Origin: Echinococcus granulosus
Taxonomy: Eukaryota > Platyhelminthes > Cestoda > Cyclophyllidea > Taeniidae
Length of the DNA: 64,000 nt
NCBI RefSeq assembly: GCF_000524195.1
Contig: NW_020170391.1
Span: 1,176,938-1,240,937, forward strand
Direction: 5' to 3'
Below the pieces are notes generated by a model. It was not told where the DNA came from and ran no database searches. It saw only the letters and a list, made by a program, of their open reading frames with translations. The position numbers and the translations under genes are program-made. Positions 59,701 through 64,000 of the stretch are shown one piece after another (positions within the stretch are counted from its first letter, which is position 1; every line of letters starts with the position of its first letter).

Positions 59701-60532
59701 TTTTTGTACCAAAAGGCTTGAATAAAACTACAGTTGTGGACAGCTGGTTCATGGGATGGCCGAAAACTGCCATGAAATGAAGCCTTTGTCGTACCTGTGC
59801 AGCTCACACTTACAAATGAATAAGTTAAGCTAGCCTCTTGAAAATCAACGAACTTTTTCAGCGCCTATATTATCAATATTATCTTCTCTGTCAATGAAGA
59901 TATGGTGTGTTAATGAGCTCTCTTCAGTTAGATTGCTAAAAATTTTATATTTTATGAAATTTTAGTCCATCTATATCTCATAATTGTGCATAAGTATGCG
60001 ATAGACTTGTCCTACGGTTGGTCATACACCTGGATCTTTTCCACGGTAACATTATTTCATTCTTCAGACGGTAGCCGCATCCCTTCAGAATGAGGCTAAG
60101 AGAGGTGGAGCTGGAAAGAATGCATCAAGACCATGGCAAAATGCGTGTCGGGTCTGCAGCGTCTGTTTTAACAAGCGCAGCCAACTGGGTGCGCACTGCT
60201 ACGCCAACGGGCATCCTCACGTTCTCCGAGTCGATGTCCCGACACCTGTTAACATCTTTCGCGCCTCCACAGGCATCTACACCCTGCCAGCTGACTCCGC
60301 CCCGCAGAATTCGATGGCACAGATTGCCAGTGATTGCTCAATGGACGAGACCGGTGGTTGGTGGGCGCGTCAGCAGAAGTGGCCAATCAATTTTGTGTCT
60401 GCTAAACTAACTTCCCACCAGTCGCCCTCAAGCAACTCTACCGCTCCCGAGCAGTTCTGTTCTTATCAGGCCTCCCATCACCTGATCCAGCCCCCTCTCT
60501 TCAATGAGACCACCACTACTCCCACCATTTAG
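55035..60532 (+). CDS. Dispersed C2H2 zinc-finger protein, 1035 aa (four coding exons)
   Basis: Probable nuclear transcription factor or cofactor. The coding sequence joins 55035-56709, 57679-58391, 58646-58900 and 60068-60532 (3108 nt with stop). All introns are GT-AG and the phases (1, 0, 0) agree on both sides of every join. Five C2H2 fingers (C-x2-C-x12-H-x4/5-H) lie at about residues 148-169, 321-342, 445-466, 668-689 and 908-930. They are separated by long Ser/Thr/Pro-rich linkers, with proline-rich tracts at about 380-425 and 584-617. Fingers 2 and 4 share the block CNKYFLRTHK and finger 1 has CNKYYLRKHK. PLDFS (716-720) and PLNLS (804-808) resemble CtBP-binding motifs. ATG 55035 is chosen because it lies 10 bases after a strong acceptor and no earlier ATG is in that exon. 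I do not recognise the orthologue. Wide finger spacing argues against a classical tandem DNA-reading array. Gene reality is very likely; the upstream end and function are less sure. Confidence 0.88.
56710..57678 (+). other. Phase-1 intron of the zinc-finger gene
   Basis: This 969-base intron has a GTAAGT donor and a CACAG acceptor after a short pyrimidine tract at 57651-57662. The alternative acceptor TAG at 57648-57650 would break the frame, so 57678 is preferred. The middle (about 57120-57300) is unusually rich in CG and GCAC repeats for this window and contains ACGCACGCACGCATGC-type alternating DNA. No coding is supported inside it, although an opposite-strand open frame covers 57125-57541. 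Confidence 0.8.
57679..58391 (+). CDS. Coding exon 2 (finger 4, proline-rich)
   Basis: The phase-1 junction turns the split codon into ATG (residue 559). The exon encodes residues 559-796. It opens with a long proline/alanine-rich region (about 584-625), followed by finger 4 with Cys668, Cys671, His684 and His689 carrying the CNKYFLRTHK block. PLDFS follows at 716-720, then a Gln/Pro/Ser-rich tail. The donor is GAT|GTAAGG with GT at 58392-58393, phase 0. Open frames on other strands or frames here are shadows. Confidence 0.88.
58392..58645 (+). other. Phase-0 intron with a possible cryptic exon
   Basis: This 254-base intron has a GTAAGG donor and a TTTTGACCCTAG acceptor. It contains a 38-base segment at 58500-58537 bounded by a TTGTAG acceptor and an AAG|GTATCT donor. 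If retained, translation runs through to a stop at 58497-58499 and gives an alternative C-terminus rich in Leu, Ile and Phe. Confidence 0.75.
58500..58537 (+). other. Candidate poison (stop-introducing) cassette exon
   Basis: The segment is 38 bases, not a multiple of three, with acceptor TATTGTAG just before it and donor AAG|GTATCT just after. If joined to the phase-0 end of coding exon 2 it reads five codons (Thr-Ile-Thr-Ile-Ser) and then TAG. It would truncate the protein before the PLNLS motif and finger 5. Only the phase-1 frame is open through it, and no neighbouring exon supplies that phase. It may equally be intron sequence with chance splice-like ends. Confidence 0.2.
58646..58900 (+). 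CDS. Coding exon 3 (PLNLS motif, basic region)
   Basis: The exon is 255 bases, exactly 85 codons, phase 0 to phase 0, encoding residues 797-881. The acceptor is CCCTAG and the donor ACG|GTAAGAG. It begins with a stretch containing PLNLS at 804-808, then a strongly basic segment of many Arg and Lys (about 843-870) that could act as a nuclear localisation signal. The frame is the only one open across the exon and matches the phase on both sides. One other frame is open over the 3' half only, but it has stops upstream and fits no neighbour. The unusual Arg-rich composition keeps confidence slightly lower than for the other exons. Confidence 0.75.
58901..60067 (+). other. Phase-0 intron before the last exon
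   Basis: This 1167-base intron has a GTAAGAG donor and a CATTCTTCAG acceptor. It is AT-rich with no supported coding. A POU octamer-like TATGCAAAT lies near 59361. Confidence 0.75.
60068..60532 (+). CDS. Terminal coding exon (finger 5, C-terminus)
   Basis: The last exon encodes residues 882-1035 and ends at TAG 60530-60532. Finger 5 has Cys908, Cys911, His924 and His930 (C-x2-C-x12-H-x5-H) plus an additional Cys914, which makes a CxxCxxC start. Its core NKRSQLGAH differs from the CNKYFLRTH type of fingers 1, 2 and 4. The rest is Ser/Thr/Gln/His-rich with no further motif I recognise. Overlapping frames beginning at 60090 and 60314 are shadows: the phase-0 frame is the one that yields the finger and joins exon 3. 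Confidence 0.85.
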   Translation, partial: TVAASLQNEAKRGGAGKNASRPWQNACRVCSVCFNKRSQLGAHCYANGHPHVLRVDVPTPVNIFRASTGIYTLPADSAPQNSMAQIASDCSMDETGGWWARQQKWPINFVSAKLTSHQSPSSNSTAPEQFCSYQASHHLIQPPLFNETTTTPTI

Positions 60533-60710
60533 ACTGATCTCCTACTGTTCCCCCACTATCCACTCCCCAGTGGGCCCAAAGCTATCGTCCAATTATCGTA
60601 ATTCTAGGCAATGACTGCACCAGTTTTCTCAACTTTATACACGAATACAAAGGTACAGGTGCACACAGCACACACCACCCCTGGCCAGTTTTTCATCCTG
60701 TGAAACTGCC

Positions 60711-60731
60711 TATATATACATATATATATAC
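60711..60731. repeat. TA dinucleotide tract in the 3' UTR
   Basis: TA alternation with a single C interruption, 30 bases before the polyadenylation hexamer. Confidence 0.75.
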
Positions 60732-60759
60732 TTATTACACCTACAATGATGATGATACT

Positions 60760-60765
60760 AATAAA
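60760..60765 (+). promoter_or_regulatory. Polyadenylation signal AATAAA
   Basis: Canonical hexamer about 230 bases after the stop codon, the first AATAAA on the + strand after 60532. Confidence 0.6.
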
Positions 60766-60780
60766 GCTATCCTCAAGTCC

Positions 60781-63700
60781 CATTTATCTCAACTACCTTA
60801 ATGAGATATACTACTTACAATCGTCAGTAGCGGAATCACAGGTGGCCCAAATGCGCGCCATGGCAACACACAAATGGGGGTGGATGTGTGTCCAGCCGGC
60901 CTCATATATCAAGGTAAAGGCAGCCTCGAATGTGTTTTGTCCGAACCAGGAAGGGTCGCAAAATTTATGGCATATCACCCGACAGGGGCAGGTTTGTGGG
61001 TGCTCCTGGTAGTGGGAAGGTAGACGCAAAGTTCAATGGTCCAAATACAAATCAGGCATGGTAATGGTAACCTGTAAAATCAAATGCTTCCTTTTTACTT
61101 CTGTATTCCATTTGGAATGTGTTAAAAACTGGATAATAATTGCTGCTGCTATGAACTGAGTGGTCTCTTAGTTCTATAGTGCATTCGACACTTGAAGAAA
61201 GGGTTGAATTTTTTGTGTCGTGACCTAAATAAAAGTCTAGTTAATGTTACAGCTTGGGGATTTGTGAGTTTAAAACTGGATGAGTGGCATATCACCATTC
61301 AATTTCAATTTCACGGACTGCATTTAATCAAAAGTACCGCTTTCAAGGAGGCTCAAGCAGCTATCCGAAAACTCTCAATCTGAAAAATTGTTTAGTGCAT
61401 ATTAGAAGAACCTTATTTTCATGTAGTCAGCCCCACTATTGAGGCGCTCTCTCAGTATTCCAAAGCATTTGATACTAATACCTTCTCCATGCACGTTTAC
61501 TTGGCAATATGGCATTTGGACTCTTGTTAGTGTGTTTTAATTAGATATGCATAGTTGAGTGTATGGAGCATTAGAAAAACTCCCCCTATTGACAATCACA
61601 GTGTTCCATCTCCTAAAATAGACACCGAGTTATTTGAAACTGTACTTTCCATCCAGTGGGAGGACAGTCAAAATTGTTCAAGCAAGTACCTTCTAATTGT
61701 TGTATTAAGTGCCTATTAGCTAAAAGATACCACCGCCATTCGTAAAATTTAATGCATGCTACTAATTTTTAATTGACTTGACACTTTACACCCCATCGCA
61801 TCCCGTAATTTGAATCTATCGAAAACTGTTAAATCATTAATAAGCTTTCAAGAATCTACCATTACTGTGGTGCGAGTGAAATCGTCACCATTCTCATTTC
61901 AGCGCTTCATCCTATTGGCTGGAGATTTCATGATAGAAATAACAATTATCCATGAATGTGTTTATTGTGAGATCTCAGTATTTTATAATGAATCGTATCT
62001 ATCCCCTAATCTTACTTCCCAGGACCGTGTGACTATTCTTGTGTAGGTACAGGGGAAGAATAGTTGTGCAAATTAAAAGCATCCCATGGGAAGAGCAGGC
62101 TCAATTAGGTCTGTCTTGCAAAAGGGGTATTTACTATTGAGTGTCCGTGCGCCCAAAAATGCCCAAAAATGTTATGCCAGTGGAAGGCAGGGTGGTGTGT
62201 TGAGAAGCTGGGAAATTTTGAACAACTCTTCTGGCTTGCATGCAGACCTCAGAGTTCTTTGGCCCCCTTCCTTCCTCTCCCCACCACTGTCCTCCCCGCC
62301 ATTTTGCTGCTAATGCGCATTTTCCATTTGTCTTCAACAGTTCATTGGCGAGTGTTTTGTACAAATGGAATTTCTCCCTTGGTGAGTGTGCCTGTCCGTG
62401 CAGTGCATACACGGAGGGTTAAGGTAAAATGATAAGTTAATGGCTTCTTTCCACCGAAGGATGAAGGGAGGGAGGAAGAGAGTAATAGGGGGTGGCCATT
62501 CTGTCAGGGCTATTCCGACAAAGGAGTCCGATATAGCTACTGCTCCTCCTGTTGGTGCTGCTAATGTTAATTATGCACGTTGATATGGCAACATGGTGAA
62601 CAACTAATTGGTAAAGTTTACTCCTCAACGAAATAGCACTGCCACGTCCGAAACCATATTTTCATGCATCTGCTAAAGCGAGACAGATGGCAGTTCAAAC
62701 TTGTGGTAGACAGAGCCAACTCAGTGGTTTAGAAAATAGCCATATGGGAGGAGAGGAAAAAAGAAAGAGAAGCTGTAGCAGAGGTGCAAATTTAATAATA
62801 ATGTTCTTACTGATGGTTCGTGAGGGGAGTCGTTTTAAGTAATGGAGGAACCAAGGAGCTAAAAGTTTGATTCAGTGAACATTTTCTAACCATAGTCAGT
62901 AGTACTTAATAAATTTGTCAAATAAAGAAATGAATGCTGCTTAATCTTAAACAAATTAATTCACATCAAACAAGTTGGTTACAAAAGAAAATCATGAAGG
63001 GGCTCTTTTATTCAAAGCCTCTTCATCAGTTTACTACCCCCACAAAAACGTTGGTTTTTAGCAGCCTTGACATTTAAAAACATCGCAGATGGCCGGTGTG
63101 CGTGTGTGGATGGTGGTGGAGGTAAATGCTAGATCGTAGTCTAGACGGTCGAGGTGAGGTCGTAAGTAAAGTCCCAATCTCGAAATGCTGCTTAGCTAGA
63201 GTTGCTTGTGCACAGCGACCATTTCAGCCACACGGAAAATTAACGACATTGAAGGATCTCCAGACGCTTCCCTGCTACTTTAATTGAAACGTTCCTACAA
63301 TTGTATGAGTGAAACCATGAATACTTAAATACATTTTTAATAGCAACATTTCCAGAATTTAGTTTCAGTTTAAGCTTAGGGCAAAGCAAACCAAATGTAT
63401 CAACTTCCGGAATATTTTTGACTAAAGAATAAGCAATACAATCGTCTGGGTGTAAGGAGGGAAGCTGGAAAAATTGGGATTCCATAAAGCACATAAAGTG
63501 GGAAGAAGTAGCACAAAGAAAAAAACTGAAGTACACGATAACCCAGAACAGCTGAACAGAAGAATCAGAGGAGGGGAAACACCTGAGCCTGGGCAGCACC
63601 ACCACCATGTGATGTTTGTTAAATTTGTTATTTGAGGAAATCCAGTTGTCATGAAATTCACGACACTCTTGTCTCCTGAAAAAGGTGAATTCGTCCGCTT

Positions 63701-64000
63701 ATTAAAGAGGGTCCATCTGACATTTACTCCAGCAGTGGGAAGGTCCCCCCATAAAACCCACTTGCCTTCCGCCCTCCCTCCAGTTTGCGTGGTTGTGGGA
63801 TTCTAGTCGTGGCGAAGATAAATACAGGTATGGGAACCCACTCGAGTCACATAAAATAAAGCCGGCGTCGCGTTTTGCCAGACTAGATGGACTGGGCTCT
63901 GAGTTTGGCGGTAGCAGAGGTTAAGAATGTCTAAACAACCAACCACCAACCGGGTAAAATGGGGAGTTAGATAAATGCCAGTTTAAAAATTAAAGAATGA
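60781..64000. other. Gene-free DNA downstream of the zinc-finger gene
   Basis: Short frames on both strands only (78 codons + at 61810-62046; 122 codons - at 63240-63608), with no domain or splice support. A 10-base tandem duplication GCCCAAAAAT x2 lies at 62151-62170. CT-rich islands lie near 62250-62320. No second gene is supported. Confidence 0.5.

Larger units (their letters stand above)
60533..60780 (+). other. 3' UTR of the zinc-finger gene
   Basis: Non-coding sequence after the stop with a short TA microsatellite at 60711-60731 and an AATAAA hexamer at 60760-60765. The cleavage site is not visible; the end given is an estimate about 15 bases after the signal. Confidence 0.55.

Noticed and set aside
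1..64000. Prokaryotic-type systems (operons, CRISPR, phage, defence islands)
   Set aside because: No operon-like gene packing, no regular spaced repeats and clear eukaryotic gene structure.

Overview
This looks like nuclear DNA from an animal, most likely a parasitic flatworm (a cestode-like genome). The signs are long AT-rich non-coding tracts with short CpG- and GT-rich islands, GT-AG introns and AATAAA polyadenylation. There are no recognisable transposons, and one intron-containing C2H2 zinc-finger gene sits beside a very large gene-free span. The phylum is inferred from style only; no species marker is present. There is no bacterial operon, phage, CRISPR array or rRNA gene, and no tRNA that I could support.

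The one gene I can defend runs on the + strand from an ATG at 55035 to a TAG at 60530-60532. Four coding exons (55025-56709, 57679-58391, 58646-58900, 60068-60532) join in phase at GT-AG borders (phases 1, 0, 0) and encode 1035 residues. The protein carries five C2H2 fingers spaced 78 to 218 residues apart, proline-rich linkers and two PxDLS-like short motifs (PLDFS, PLNLS). It therefore reads as a nuclear transcription factor or cofactor, not a tandem-finger DNA binder. A polyadenylation signal lies about 230 bases after the stop.

Upstream of 55 kb I find no convincing protein-coding gene. The best upstream gene part is a candidate 5'-UTR exon at 30091-30296. It has a strong acceptor and donor and lies in a 331-base stretch with no ATG. 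If it splices to 55025, the gene has a 24.7 kb first intron, and most of the islands between 30 and 55 kb would be intronic regulatory DNA.

The non-coding part is mostly featureless AT-rich sequence. It is broken by promoter- or enhancer-like islands: CCAAT plus NRF1-like clusters at 5.7 and 40.3-40.6 kb, a TATA-containing CpG-rich island at 10.7-11.2 kb, duplicated Sp/KLF boxes at 32.0 kb, TAATTA clusters at 25.9 kb and a POU-type inverted repeat at 9.2 kb. A pair of strong inverted repeats sits at 42.13-42.29 kb. Microsatellites, purine tracts, G-quadruplex motifs and alternating purine-pyrimidine tracts fill several islands. From 60.8 kb to the end nothing coding is supported.

I did not find a clearly new biological system. 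The most interesting items are the dispersed-finger protein with its possible corepressor motifs, the candidate giant first intron, a possible poison exon at 58500-58537 and the inverted-repeat cluster near 42.2 kb.
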